DNA of 64,000 nucleotides from Candidatus Comchoanobacter bicostacola (GTDB lineage Bacteria; Pseudomonadota; Gammaproteobacteria; Comchoanobacterales; Comchoanobacteraceae). Position numbers and translations under genes: made by a program. The notes beneath the pieces were generated by a model. It saw only the letters and a program-made list of their open reading frames with translations, was not told the origin of the DNA and made no database searches. This document shows positions 34,583-44,034 of this stretch, in pieces. The stretch is taken from the NCBI RefSeq assembly GCF_024172705.1, contig NZ_CP092900.1, forward strand, positions 924,119 to 988,118, written 5' to 3'. The first letter of the stretch is position 1. Each line of letters opens with the position of its first letter.

Positions 34583-35820
34583 TACAAGACCCATTGAAAC
34601 AAGTGAAAGAAAAAGATTGAAAGCAAAGCACCCGTTGGGATTGTTATCATCCAGGAAAAGAATATGCCCCTAACAATAGCTAAATCAACGGCTGCTAATC
34701 CACGTGCCAGACCAACACCTAAAACCCCACCCACCAAGGTTTGGGTAGTAGAGACTGGAAACCCTAGAAATGAAGCAGTTAATACAATAATCCCTGTCGA
34801 GAGCTGAGCGGCAAAACTACGACTCGGTGACAGCACTGTTATACCAGACCCTACCCGCTCCATGACTCGATACCCATACATACAAACACCTAAGGAAACA
34901 CCAACTGCACCGTATAAAACAATAATCGGTGGTGTATTTGCAACATCAGATAAACGACCATCAGATAGTATATCAAAAATCAAAGCCATTGGACCTATCG
35001 CATTAGCGACATCATTCGCTCCATGTGAAAATGCCATCACACAAGCAGAAACCACAACCAACAACGCAAACACCCGCTCAATACTCTCCAGTGTTGCACT
35101 AACAGTACTTTGATCAAAACTATACCCAGCAATCAGTCGACTGGCAACCCACCAACTCACCAAAGATGACAGTGCAACAACCACATATAACCCATAATCT
35201 AAGTCAGAACTCACACCCATAATGCTATAACTTCCTTCAAAGACTAACTTAAAGATAGGTAACGATATCAATGCAACGGCTACAGGTGCATAACGCGTCA
35301 TCAATGCTAAAGGGTCAGAACGTGAAAAAATAAAAATTTGCATCAACCGAAACACACTCCACGAAACCAATGCTGAAGCAAGTGGTGTCACAACCCAGCC
35401 AACTGCAACAACCCGAACAGCATCCCAAGGTAAAGAACCCATGCCCTGAGTTGCCACACCAAAGCCCACAACAGCTCCAATAATTGAATGCGTGGTAGAA
35501 ACAGGCCAACCACGAGTTGATGCTAAAATAAGCCAAAATGCAGATGCATAGAGCGCTGCTGACATACCGTAAACCAAAGTCATAGGATCATTGGCATAAT
35601 AAGCAACTGGAACCAACCCCCTTTGTATGGTCTGAGTAACCTCCTGACTCGACAACACTGCACCCAGTGTCTCAAACAGTGCAGCAATAATGATCGCTTT
35701 TTTTATTGAGATAGCTTTTGATCCTACTGAAGTGCCCATCGCATTAGCAACATCATTAGCACCCACAGCCCAAGCCATGATCCCGCCACCTATCAGTGCA
35801 ATATAAAAAATAATCTGCAT
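34582..35820 (-). CDS. PiT-family inorganic phosphate transporter
   Basis: 412 residues with about ten membrane helices and the duplicated PiT signature: AVGANDVANAMGTSVGSKAISIKKA (near residue 20) and SHGANDVANAIGPMALI (near 262). The PVSTT motifs (GWPVSTTHSIIG and GFPVSTTQTLVGG) are also both present. It imports phosphate with protons or metal-phosphate. The DUF47/PhoU-like gene just upstream (four bases away) is its usual partner. Confidence 0.93.
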   Translation of the reverse strand: MQIIFYIALIGGGIMAWAVGANDVANAMGTSVGSKAISIKKAIIIAALFETLGAVLSSQEVTQTIQRGLVPVAYYANDPMTLVYGMSAALYASAFWLILASTRGWPVSTTHSIIGAVVGFGVATQGMGSLPWDAVRVVAVGWVVTPLASALVSWSVFRLMQIFIFSRSDPLALMTRYAPVAVALISLPIFKLVFEGSYSIMGVSSDLDYGLYVVVALSSLVSWWVASRLIAGYSFDQSTVSATLESIERVFALLVVVSACVMAFSHGANDVANAIGPMALIFDILSDGRLSDVANTPPIIVLYGAVGVSLGVCMYGYRVMERVGSGITVLSPSRSFAAQLSTGIIVLTASFLGFPVSTTQTLVGGVLGVGLARGLAAVDLAIVRGIFFSWMITIPTGALLSIFFFHLFQWVL

Positions 35821-35824
35821 ATAT

Positions 35825-36502
35825 TTACCTCGATGATAAAATCATTAGCTGAGTCCCCAAGCGCCGAGACCAATCTGCTAAACTGCCAATTTGATTAATA
35901 CAATCATACCAAAAGACGACATCAAGCGCTGGATAAGATGACTCAACCTCATAAAGCACCTTTCTAGCCTCCATTTGCTTTTGATCCACCCTACCTTCTA
36001 AAACACACAAATCATTGATGAGCTCTTTTGATAATTTCATAGATAGGCCTTGGAAACCGGTTTCAACTAAGTCCGCTAATTCACCTGATACGCACTGAGA
36101 GCGTTGTGCCACTCTAATTGCCTCAGCCAATAGTGGCTCAATCTTCACCCGGATATCTTGAGGAAACTTCATTTTTCTAGCTACCATCAGCAATGCGATA
36201 TCTTCGGCCTTGTTGGCCAACTGATCTTGCATATCTAAAAGTGTTAATAGTTCTGAACGTGAGACCGGCAGATATAAATCATGATGTATTTTTAATTTGA
36301 TTTTATGCTTCATCGTATCTGCAATAGACTCTTGCTTTGCGATATACGCATAATGGTTTTTTGCCTCATGCCAGTCCTCATTCTGGCAAGCAACAAATAA
36401 CGCATCTAGCGTCCCAACACATTTTTGTACAACAGACATATGCGCCTCTAAACGCTTGAATGGGGATTTTACAAATAAATTTAAAAAAGTAGAACCTGTC
36501 AT
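35825..36502 (-). CDS. DUF47 / PhoU-like phosphate transport regulator
   Basis: 225 residues from the ATG at 36502. Helical PhoU-like fold: FVKSPFKRLEAHMSVVQKCV opening (matches the TIGR00153 family), AKQESIADTMKHKIKLKIHHDLYLPVSRSELLTLLDMQDQLANKAEDIALLMVARK in the middle, which is the family core. These proteins are encoded with PiT transporters and regulate them. The start overlaps the previous gene by one base (TAATG). Confidence 0.88.
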   Translation of the reverse strand: MTGSTFLNLFVKSPFKRLEAHMSVVQKCVGTLDALFVACQNEDWHEAKNHYAYIAKQESIADTMKHKIKLKIHHDLYLPVSRSELLTLLDMQDQLANKAEDIALLMVARKMKFPQDIRVKIEPLLAEAIRVAQRSQCVSGELADLVETGFQGLSMKLSKELINDLCVLEGRVDQKQMEARKVLYEVESSYPALDVVFWYDCINQIGSLADWSRRLGTQLMILSSR

Positions 36503-36690
36503 TACATAACCCTCAACAGCATGATACATATTAATACCAAGAACAATAATGCAATTGCAAGCCAGAGCAATGTGCCCATAGACTTAGTAATTGCCCGCTC
36601 CGAAAACATTTCTGGATAACTTTTTTTATAACGCACCAAAGCAAAGATAAAATACCCTGAAATACACAAAAAAACAATCTCATATAACAC
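36502..36690 (-). CDS. Small two-helix membrane protein, 62 aa
   Basis: Two hydrophobic helices (about 4-20 and 42-61) flank a polar loop (RYKKSYPEMFSERAITKSMG). It overlaps the pgk-like stop by 11 bases and the DUF47 start by one, so it is embedded in the operon and probably translated. No family recognised. A role with the phosphate transporter is only suggested by position. Confidence 0.55.
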   Translation of the reverse strand: MLYEIVFLCISGYFIFALVRYKKSYPEMFSERAITKSMGTLLWLAIALLFLVLICIMLLRVM

Positions 36691-37807
36691 AACTATCCTC
36701 GCTTACCACACCTGAAATGAGCGCACGCTCTACTTCTGTTCCCTCTATTAAATAATCAAACTGATCACTCAGCCCTAACAGAACCGCTGCACTAATAATG
36801 TCTTTACCCACTAATACAGTCTCTGACTTTGACTGTGCAAGCGCTTGCAGCACTAAATCTGTACCTCGTGCAAACCGTGGGTCACTATACTGACCCAAAA
36901 CGCCTGCACAGATGACAACATCAACATCTTCTTTTATTCTATCAATAATTTGATCTACCGTTCTTAAACAAATATCCTTTACCTGCTCATTTGGACCAAT
37001 ATCATGAATGACGCAAATTCTACTCCTGCATAAAGCCTCGTCATACACAACGACCTCATAGGGATAAAGCACATTTTTTTTATCCAAACTCAGCTGATTT
37101 AAAGCATCTACTACACTCTGATCAAATAAAGCATCAAATACATGCTCAGAGAAGCAAGCTGATAAAAAAACATGACCCAAACCAACATATGCCAAATTGG
37201 AAGACAGACCTTTTGCTAAATCCAGTTGACTCGCTACCTGACTACCACCTAACAGCAATCCTATTTTTTTCCCAGGCAATGTTTTGATCCAGTAATCAAA
37301 AGACTGTAAAGACTTTCCTAAATAGAGTGGAACCCCTGAGTTCTTTAACCCTTTGGTAGAAGCATAATGTGTATCCCAATTATTCAGTGAAACTAAAACA
37401 ATTGCGTCAATTTTCTGCAACCATTGCTGCACTAACCTCTGACTTACGTTTTTCTCCCCCTCACTGATACAAGCATCATCCGTTAATTGAATAGAACCTA
37501 GCTTTAACTCTTTTTTTGCCAACTCAGACACAGGCACATAATCAACGGGACATTCAAGTGCCGTTGCCAATGCCTGACAGACCGTTCTCATACACACCGA
37601 GCTATTTGGCAAAAATGGGTTGCCTATTGCAAATAAAACACGTACAGAACACCCTTGAGACAATAAAACCTGAATCGTTTCTATACAATGCCTAAACGTA
37701 CCATGGCGCTTAAGCTCCATCTTTGAAAGACCCAACCAAATTAAGTCTGATCTAATTAACACGCTCTTTTTTGTAAGGCCCTTTAAGCCTTGAGGTCCAT
37801 TCACCAC
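36680..37807 (-). CDS. Degenerate phosphoglycerate kinase homologue
   Basis: 375 residues, GTG start overlapping the transketolase stop. PGK hallmarks are recognisable but eroded: SVLIRSDLIWLGLSKMELKRHGTFRHCIETIQVLLSQGC aligns with the VLIRxDLNVP...RI.A.LPTI opening. GLLLGGSQVASQLDLAKGL aligns with the IVGGSKVSTKLxVLxxL motif but lacks its nucleotide-contacting Lys. DVVICAGVLGQYSDPRFARGTDLVLQAL aligns with the WNGPVGVFExxxFxxGT motif. TVLVGKDIISAAVLLGL aligns with GGGDTxAA, and the three Gly and the Asp-Thr pair are changed. Length is 10-15 residues short. Family membership is likely; normal kinase activity is doubtful. tkt-gap-pgk order is usual; gap is absent here. Confidence 0.72.
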   Translation of the reverse strand: MVNGPQGLKGLTKKSVLIRSDLIWLGLSKMELKRHGTFRHCIETIQVLLSQGCSVRVLFAIGNPFLPNSSVCMRTVCQALATALECPVDYVPVSELAKKELKLGSIQLTDDACISEGEKNVSQRLVQQWLQKIDAIVLVSLNNWDTHYASTKGLKNSGVPLYLGKSLQSFDYWIKTLPGKKIGLLLGGSQVASQLDLAKGLSSNLAYVGLGHVFLSACFSEHVFDALFDQSVVDALNQLSLDKKNVLYPYEVVVYDEALCRSRICVIHDIGPNEQVKDICLRTVDQIIDRIKEDVDVVICAGVLGQYSDPRFARGTDLVLQALAQSKSETVLVGKDIISAAVLLGLSDQFDYLIEGTEVERALISGVVSEDSCVI

Positions 37808-39702
37808 TATTCCACAATCAACTGCTTTAGTTTCTCACATACCTGGTCAATATGAAACCCCATATTCTCTTGTACAACCGGCCCTGGTGCTGACTGACCA
37901 AAATCGTTGACACCCACAATTTGTGAAACATCTGTCACATACCCCCTCCAAGCCATGGAACATCCCGCCTCTAACACCAGCACTCTTGCACTTGCAACCC
38001 TAATCAAATTCTGTTTATTTTTAATTGAATCAAACAAGTCCCAGCAAGGAACAGAAAGCACATCAACCTTGCTTTCCAGCTCATCTTCTATCTTATCTGC
38101 AGCCGCTAGCGCTAACAACACTTCTGATCCACTAGCCATAATTGTCACGACAGGATTCTTTGCCTTTTTCAATAAATAAGCACCTACACGTATTTCATCA
38201 ATCCGCTTATTATCAAGTGGTGGTAGCGTTTGTCTAGACAAAGCCATAACCGTTGGCCCATCCTCTCGTTTTAATGCCTCTTCCCAAGCCACTGCAGTCT
38301 CCCATAGCCCACATGGTCGCCATAATCTGACATTAGGCATCGAGCGACAAGTCGTAAGCTGCTCTACTGGTTGATGGGTGGGCCCATCTTCGCCAACGGC
38401 AATAGAGTCATGTGTCAATACATAAATAACTCTTTTCTTCATAAGTGCCGCAGTCCTAAGTGCGCTTTTACCATAATCCATAAACACTAAAAAGGTACCT
38501 ACATAAGGAATATAACCCGACAAAGACAAACCATTTGCTATAGCAAACATAGCAAACTCTCTGACACCATACGCAATATTCTTTGCCCCAACTCTGCTAT
38601 GATTAAGGGTCTCTGACTGTTTAATCAACGTCAAGTTTGATGCTGCTAAATCAGCACTCCCTCCAACAATTCCTGTTTGATCTTTCAAGTATGTATTAAT
38701 GATAAGCGATGATGCTTTTCGCGTTGCCAATGTATCTTGAGCGTATTGATCCAGCAATGTATAATCAAAACCTGCTATAGTCTCAGCAATATCTACCTTA
38801 TTTTTTGCATTTGCATAGCGCAAGCGCATATCCCAAGCTGCCCGCAATTCATCTGGAATTTCGAAGGGTAAATGCGGCCACTGCCTATCTTTTCGCATCT
38901 GATCCAGCGCCTCTTGGCTCAAAGGTTGGCCGTGCGCCTTAGCAGACCCCTCCACCGATTCACACCCTTTCCCTATAACAGACTTAAACTGAATCAAACA
39001 GGGTTTATCCGCATCTACAGCCTGATTAAAAGCAGCCCGAATTTCTGCAAAATTATGAGCATCTACTGCTTGAATCACCTGAAAACCATAAGACTCAAAA
39101 CGCTGACATACAGAACGCTCAGCGCAATGATCTACTGAACCGTCTATTGAAATCCCATTATCATCCCAGAGGACTATTAACCCCCTTGAAAACAAGTGCG
39201 GCGCTAAAGAACAGGCTTCATGACTAATTCCCTCCATAAGGCAACCATCCCCGACGAAGCAAAATACCTTAGGGCGATCCTTATCTTTTTCAAATCGCAT
39301 CCAGTTTGCTGCAGCCATTCCCACGGCCATTCCCAACCCTTGCCCCAAAGGACCTGTTGTTGCCTCAACGCCTCGCTCAATATCATACTCAGGATGACCA
39401 CACGCTGGTGAGCCATATTGTCTAAAACGTTTTAAATCATCAATATCCCACTGATAACCTGATAAATAAAGCGCTGAATACAGCAACATTGAACCATGTC
39501 CATTCGACAAAACAACACGATCCCGCTCAGACCAGTTGGGGACCGTAGGCTCATGTCTTAACACCTCTCTAAACAACACAGTCATAACATCCGCCATACC
39601 CAATGGCATGCCAGGATGCCCAGAATTTGCGCAATTAATGGCGTCTACTGATAAAAACCTCAAACAGTCTGCTAACTGCTGATCCATATCAATGTGCTTC
39701 AT
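37807..39702 (-). CDS. tkt: Transketolase
   Basis: 631 residues from the ATG at 39702, which has GGAG eight bases upstream; an ATG six codons earlier lacks a site. Motifs: NSGHPGMPLGMADV, SNGHGSMLLYSAL, GHPEYDIERGVEATTGPLGQG, CFVGDGCLMEGISHEA (thiamine-diphosphate site) and VLTHDSIAVGEDGPTHQPVEQL. It shuttles two-carbon units in the non-oxidative pentose phosphate pathway with RpiA. The 5' end overlaps polA by 14 bases. Confidence 0.96.
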   Translation of the reverse strand: MKHIDMDQQLADCLRFLSVDAINCANSGHPGMPLGMADVMTVLFREVLRHEPTVPNWSERDRVVLSNGHGSMLLYSALYLSGYQWDIDDLKRFRQYGSPACGHPEYDIERGVEATTGPLGQGLGMAVGMAAANWMRFEKDKDRPKVFCFVGDGCLMEGISHEACSLAPHLFSRGLIVLWDDNGISIDGSVDHCAERSVCQRFESYGFQVIQAVDAHNFAEIRAAFNQAVDADKPCLIQFKSVIGKGCESVEGSAKAHGQPLSQEALDQMRKDRQWPHLPFEIPDELRAAWDMRLRYANAKNKVDIAETIAGFDYTLLDQYAQDTLATRKASSLIINTYLKDQTGIVGGSADLAASNLTLIKQSETLNHSRVGAKNIAYGVREFAMFAIANGLSLSGYIPYVGTFLVFMDYGKSALRTAALMKKRVIYVLTHDSIAVGEDGPTHQPVEQLTTCRSMPNVRLWRPCGLWETAVAWEEALKREDGPTVMALSRQTLPPLDNKRIDEIRVGAYLLKKAKNPVVTIMASGSEVLLALAAADKIEDELESKVDVLSVPCWDLFDSIKNKQNLIRVASARVLVLEAGCSMAWRGYVTDVSQIVGVNDFGQSAPGPVVQENMGFHIDQVCEKLKQLIVE

Positions 39703-42199
39703 CCCAACTATCTCCAACATAAACGTCTACTACTAACGGTACCTTTAAGGGAATAGCCTCTTCCATGCAAGCACTCACCTGCTTACAAAATTGTAGCACC
39801 TGCTCTTCTTTTACCTCAAATACCAATTCATCATGCACCTGCATGGTCATTTTATAATCAAACTCAGATAAACGCTGATCAATTAACAGCATTGCACGCT
39901 TGATTAAATCTGATGCTGACCCTTGCATAGGCGCATTAACTGCTGCTCGTAAAGCAGCCTGTTTTTCCATACCCTGTCCTGAGCGAGCGCTTGGCATTTG
40001 TAGCCGCCTACCTAAAACGGTTGACACCCAGCCATCAATTTGCACCTGTGTCCGCACAGAATCTAAGTACTGTTTCACACCAGGATACGCAGAAAAGTAC
40101 GCATCTATTAATGTCTGCGCCTTTTCTTTATCAACCCCTAATTGTTTACTTAAACCATGCGCCCCCATGCCATAAATCAAACCGAAATTTACAGCCTTAG
40201 CATTTGATCGCTGCTCTGGTGTTACTTGATCTAAAGGTATATTATGCACACCTGCAGCCGTAGCCACATGAATGTCTTTACCCGCTTCAAAAGCTTGACA
40301 CAATGCCGCATCTTCAGAAAAGTGAGCCAATATTCTTAACTCAACCTGAGAGTAATCAGCTGACACCACTTTATATCCTTCAGGTGCAATGAAAGCACTT
40401 CTAATCGTTCGACCCTCTTTTGTTCTAACTGGGATATTCTGCAAGTTAGGCCCTGCAGATGACAGCCTTCCTGTAACGGTAACCGCCTGATTAAACCGTC
40501 CATGTATACGCCCCAGGTCCGTTGCATCTCTAACCAAGGGTATGGCATACGTAGATGCTAGCTTACTCAAGCCTCTGTACTCTAAAATTGTATTAACAAT
40601 GAGGTGTTGATCACGCAAGCCTTGCAATGCTGACTCTGATGTAGATAAATCTCCAGTCGGCGTTTTTTCACGCGACTCAAGACCCATCTTTTCAAACAAG
40701 ATCCCTCGCAATTGCTTAGGAGAGCCTAAATTAAAATCTTCACCCGCCAGATCGTGTGCCTTAGCGACCAATTTCTTCATGGCAGCATCTAATTCTTGGG
40801 CATAGCTGTCTAATAAAGCTACATCTATTTGAACACCACAAGACTCCATACGTGCCAAAATAGTCATTAATGGCAACTCTATCTCTTCAAGATAACTCAA
40901 GCCAGAAACCGCTACCAACTTAGGCAGCAAATACTCTCTTATCATAACAAGCGAACCTGCCACAAGCGCACCAAAGCTTGCCTCTGGCATCTGTTGATAG
41001 TGATAATCACCTACCGCTGAGTTTAACATATCTTCAAGCTTATTAGACGAAGTGCTGTCGATGACATACTGAGCCAACATAACATCAAAAATGCGTGCAG
41101 GCATGTATTGAGAAACCACCCCCCAAGAGGACTTTACATCATACATAACCAAGACCCTAGGTCCTAGCCAGCTAAAGAATACAGGCAACAAGTGATCACT
41201 AAGACTAACCTTTAAAACTTTTGAGGATATACCAATATATGCACTTTCTTTATCAACAAATAACCCCACCTCCAAACAACGAGCCAGAGCAAGCTGCTCT
41301 ATTAGCCTATCCTCTGAGTCAATGTTGGTAAAATCAATAGAAATTGCCTCTTTCTTTCCTAACTCAGACAACCACTTTTTAAACCCAAGTTCCTGAAAGA
41401 AATCTTTTAAACGTATATTATCGGGGGCATTCGTTGGAATATCTGCTAATGAATCGGCTACTGGCACATCATAAACCAACGAGACCAGCTGCCTTGATAA
41501 CTCGATATCTAAAATATGAGCCCTAAAAGATTCTCCAACCTTTCCTTTTAAAGCGTCTTGCTCTGCTATAATACCTTCTATATCACCATACTGTTGCAGC
41601 CACTTAGCAGCTGTTTTAGGCCCCACACCAGGAACTCCAGGAACACTATCTGATTTATCCCCCATTAATGCTAAGAGATCTCGCATTTGCCCTGGTGATA
41701 CACCAAACTTATCTTGCACCCCCTGAGGGTCTAAATATTTATTATGCATGGTATTCACTAAATGCACATTATCGGTTACCAACTGGGCCAGATCTTTATC
41801 TAAGGTTGAAATCAAAATAGATGATTCTTTGCCTATTTTTACTAATGATGCTATTACATCATCTGCTTCATAACCCTCTTTAACAATTAACGGGAACCCC
41901 ATTGCCTGTATAATTGTATGTACATAAGGTATTTGTACCGCTAAATCATCCGGCATTGCACCTCGATCAGCTTTATAACCCGAATAAAGCTCATTTCTAA
42001 AGGACCCCCCTTTAGGATCAAAGACCACGATGATTTTAGCCCCCGCATAATCCTGCGTTAACCGCTTAATCATACTGACCACCCCATAGATTGCGCCGGT
42101 TGGCAACCCTGCAGCGTTATTGAGTGGAGGCAGTGCATGATAAGCCCTGAAAAGATAGGACGAACCATCTACTAAAATATACTGATATTTTAAAGCCAT
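39689..42199 (-). CDS. polA: DNA polymerase I with degenerate proofreading domain
   Basis: 836 residues from the ATG at 42199. The 5' nuclease domain has VDGSSYLFRAYHALPPL, GYEADDVIASL and GVPGVGPKTAAKWL. The polymerase domain has DYSQVELRILAHFS (motif A), KAVNFGLIYGMGAHGLS (motif B) and MQVHDELVFEV (motif C). The 3'-5' exonuclease region is present in length, but the NLKYD and YAAEDAD motifs read YDVKSSWG and LVAGSLV, so proofreading is probably lost. Repair and Okazaki processing functions should remain. The upstream trkH stop is two bases away. Confidence 0.96.
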   Translation of the reverse strand: MALKYQYILVDGSSYLFRAYHALPPLNNAAGLPTGAIYGVVSMIKRLTQDYAGAKIIVVFDPKGGSFRNELYSGYKADRGAMPDDLAVQIPYVHTIIQAMGFPLIVKEGYEADDVIASLVKIGKESSILISTLDKDLAQLVTDNVHLVNTMHNKYLDPQGVQDKFGVSPGQMRDLLALMGDKSDSVPGVPGVGPKTAAKWLQQYGDIEGIIAEQDALKGKVGESFRAHILDIELSRQLVSLVYDVPVADSLADIPTNAPDNIRLKDFFQELGFKKWLSELGKKEAISIDFTNIDSEDRLIEQLALARCLEVGLFVDKESAYIGISSKVLKVSLSDHLLPVFFSWLGPRVLVMYDVKSSWGVVSQYMPARIFDVMLAQYVIDSTSSNKLEDMLNSAVGDYHYQQMPEASFGALVAGSLVMIREYLLPKLVAVSGLSYLEEIELPLMTILARMESCGVQIDVALLDSYAQELDAAMKKLVAKAHDLAGEDFNLGSPKQLRGILFEKMGLESREKTPTGDLSTSESALQGLRDQHLIVNTILEYRGLSKLASTYAIPLVRDATDLGRIHGRFNQAVTVTGRLSSAGPNLQNIPVRTKEGRTIRSAFIAPEGYKVVSADYSQVELRILAHFSEDAALCQAFEAGKDIHVATAAGVHNIPLDQVTPEQRSNAKAVNFGLIYGMGAHGLSKQLGVDKEKAQTLIDAYFSAYPGVKQYLDSVRTQVQIDGWVSTVLGRRLQMPSARSGQGMEKQAALRAAVNAPMQGSASDLIKRAMLLIDQRLSEFDYKMTMQVHDELVFEVKEEQVLQFCKQVSACMEEAIPLKVPLVVDVYVGDSWDEAH

Positions 42200-42200
42200 G

Positions 42201-43616
42201 TTAACCCCGTGTGATTCGTTTCCAATATTGTGGCAAGAATAACACACATACAGCAACCAACTCAACTCTACCTAACAGCATGATAAGCGCTAATACTAGA
42301 TTCTGGAACACCGACAAGCCAAAAAAGGAGTTTTGCGGAATAAACGCCCCCACATTGGTGATCATACTCAGCACCATTAAACCCGACTCTGCTAATCCAG
42401 CGCCTGACAATGAAAGCAAGATGATCCCAGCGAGTGCTGTAGCAAAAAACAACCCCACGTATGAAAAAATTTGATTGATATGCTTCACGCCATAGGCTCT
42501 ACCATCAACAAATACAGTTGCTACTTGATCAGGCTCTCTTGCCGTATTCAGCAAAAGGTAGATCCCTTGTAGCACAACATGAAAACGATACAGCTTAAGT
42601 CCTCCGGCTGTTGATCCGACCGACCCGCCAATGATCCCATATATCAACATTAAAACAAATGCCCCGTCAGGCAGGATATTTGATACAGGCACAAGGCCTG
42701 TTGTTGACATACTTGATACAACCATAAACATAACTGAGCCCATCGACTGGCTAGGCTGTAAAACAGAAATATACACCACCCCAACCATGAGCATGTAGAA
42801 AAGATACTGCACTTCCGTACGTGCAAGGCGATGCCACATTCTACGAATTAAAAACTCATATAAAAGCAGTCCAGTAGATCCTGCCAACATAAACACAATA
42901 GCAACCCACTGCTGGCCAGATGACTCATACAATGTAGGGATCACTGGCTTCAGAGAGAATCCTCCTGTAGATACAATCGCAAATGATTCTAAAAGCGCAT
43001 GCCACCAACCCAAGCCTGCTACCACGAAAGACAACACACACAGTGCTGTCAAAATAAAATACACCAGCAACATTCTTTGCGCTAATTTTGAGACTCGTTG
43101 TGCAAAACCCAACTGTCTTAAATCTAACCCATAATCAGTCAAATAATGACTATAAATAGACTGGTCGTACAACGATAATAAACTAACCGCTAAAACAACA
43201 ACCCCCACGCCACCTACCCAGGTCAACTGCTGACGGAAGAACAACATAGAAGCTGGCCAGCTTTGATCCAGGCCGATCAAATCCACTCCTGTTGTTGTCA
43301 ATGCAGAAACACTCTCAAAAATAGCAACGTCTATGGCAATCGGGAATATAGCATACCACGGGATTAATGATAACAATACAACCCCTATCCAACTACCCAA
43401 TAAAACTAAAAATGCAGCCTGCTTGCTACATGTATAACCACTAAACAACCAAGAAAAACCTCGGCAGACAACCATCCCTAGCACAAATACCAAGGAAAAC
43501 ACCATCGCAACTTGATACTCTTGAAACAAGAGCGCTACAAACATCGGCAATAGTAATGTATAAAGATAATAAGTTAATATCTTAAATACTTCATGTGCTG
43601 CTGACTTCAGACTCAT
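42201..43616 (-). CDS. trkH: Trk potassium channel subunit TrkH
   Basis: 471 residues with about ten membrane helices and the four-repeat K+ channel plan. Selectivity-filter loops appear as SALTTTGVDL, AIVSTGGFSL, MSSMSTTGLVPV and MITNVGAFIP, with GGSVGSTAGGLKLYRFHV after the third. The first three keep the Ser/Thr-Thr-Gly core; in the fourth TNVG replaces TxxG normally seen. It imports K+ with TrkA, encoded 25 kb away. It overlaps the next upstream gene by four bases. Confidence 0.93.
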   Translation of the reverse strand: MSLKSAAHEVFKILTYYLYTLLLPMFVALLFQEYQVAMVFSLVFVLGMVVCRGFSWLFSGYTCSKQAAFLVLLGSWIGVVLLSLIPWYAIFPIAIDVAIFESVSALTTTGVDLIGLDQSWPASMLFFRQQLTWVGGVGVVVLAVSLLSLYDQSIYSHYLTDYGLDLRQLGFAQRVSKLAQRMLLVYFILTALCVLSFVVAGLGWWHALLESFAIVSTGGFSLKPVIPTLYESSGQQWVAIVFMLAGSTGLLLYEFLIRRMWHRLARTEVQYLFYMLMVGVVYISVLQPSQSMGSVMFMVVSSMSTTGLVPVSNILPDGAFVLMLIYGIIGGSVGSTAGGLKLYRFHVVLQGIYLLLNTAREPDQVATVFVDGRAYGVKHINQIFSYVGLFFATALAGIILLSLSGAGLAESGLMVLSMITNVGAFIPQNSFFGLSVFQNLVLALIMLLGRVELVAVCVLFLPQYWKRITRG

Positions 43617-43924
43617 TCAACCTCTACCTGCAAAAAATAAAAAACAGGACACTCATACGGATGAGCTAACTTAAGCGCTGCCACACATGCATCTTTGTGC
43701 TGAGCCTGTATCAGCAATTCAACTCGGTTCTCTGCAACCCGAGACAAAACCCCAGGAGAACCTTCACTAGGATGAGCCTCTACATCCGGAACAAACTGTC
43801 CCGTACCCAAAACCTGCCAGCAGCATTTTTGGTATGAACCGACCACACCGCCTCCTGCTGCAAACAACGCCTCTTTTACAGCATCCGTATGTGAATCAGG
43901 CACATAAAATACCATTTGTAACAC
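43613..43924 (-). CDS. NIF3/YqfO C-terminal-like small protein
   Basis: 103 residues from the GTG at 43924, which has GGGAG six bases upstream; the ATG three codons later is the alternative. The sequence FYVPDSHTDAVKEALFAAGGGVVGSYQKCCWQVLGTGQF and ALKLAHPYECPVFYF matches a stand-alone bacterial family related to the middle domain of YqfO/NIF3 (CutA-like ferredoxin fold). Function unknown in the family. It precedes trkH with a four-base overlap. Confidence 0.8.
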   Translation of the reverse strand: MLQMVFYVPDSHTDAVKEALFAAGGGVVGSYQKCCWQVLGTGQFVPDVEAHPSEGSPGVLSRVAENRVELLIQAQHKDACVAALKLAHPYECPVFYFLQVEVE

Positions 43925-43973
43925 GCAAAACTCCCTTTTTCTAAGACTAAAATAAAGGAATCTATCTTGCAAC

Positions 43974-44002
43974 TTGAATTTAATTTAAAAAACCACTAGC
44001 AT
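43974..44002 (+). promoter_or_regulatory. Candidate sigma70 promoter of the secreted-protein gene
   Basis: TTGAAT (43974-43979) and TAGCAT (43997-44002) with a 17-base spacer, 33 bases before the ATG. Confidence 0.5.
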
Positions 44003-44034
44003 AACTGAACGATAAGGAAATTAAAGGCTAAAAA

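Noticed and set aside
37807-37810. Missing gap gene as evidence of a local deletion
   Set aside because: tkt and the pgk-like gene are tightly coupled with no remnant sequence between; gap may lie elsewhere in the genome.
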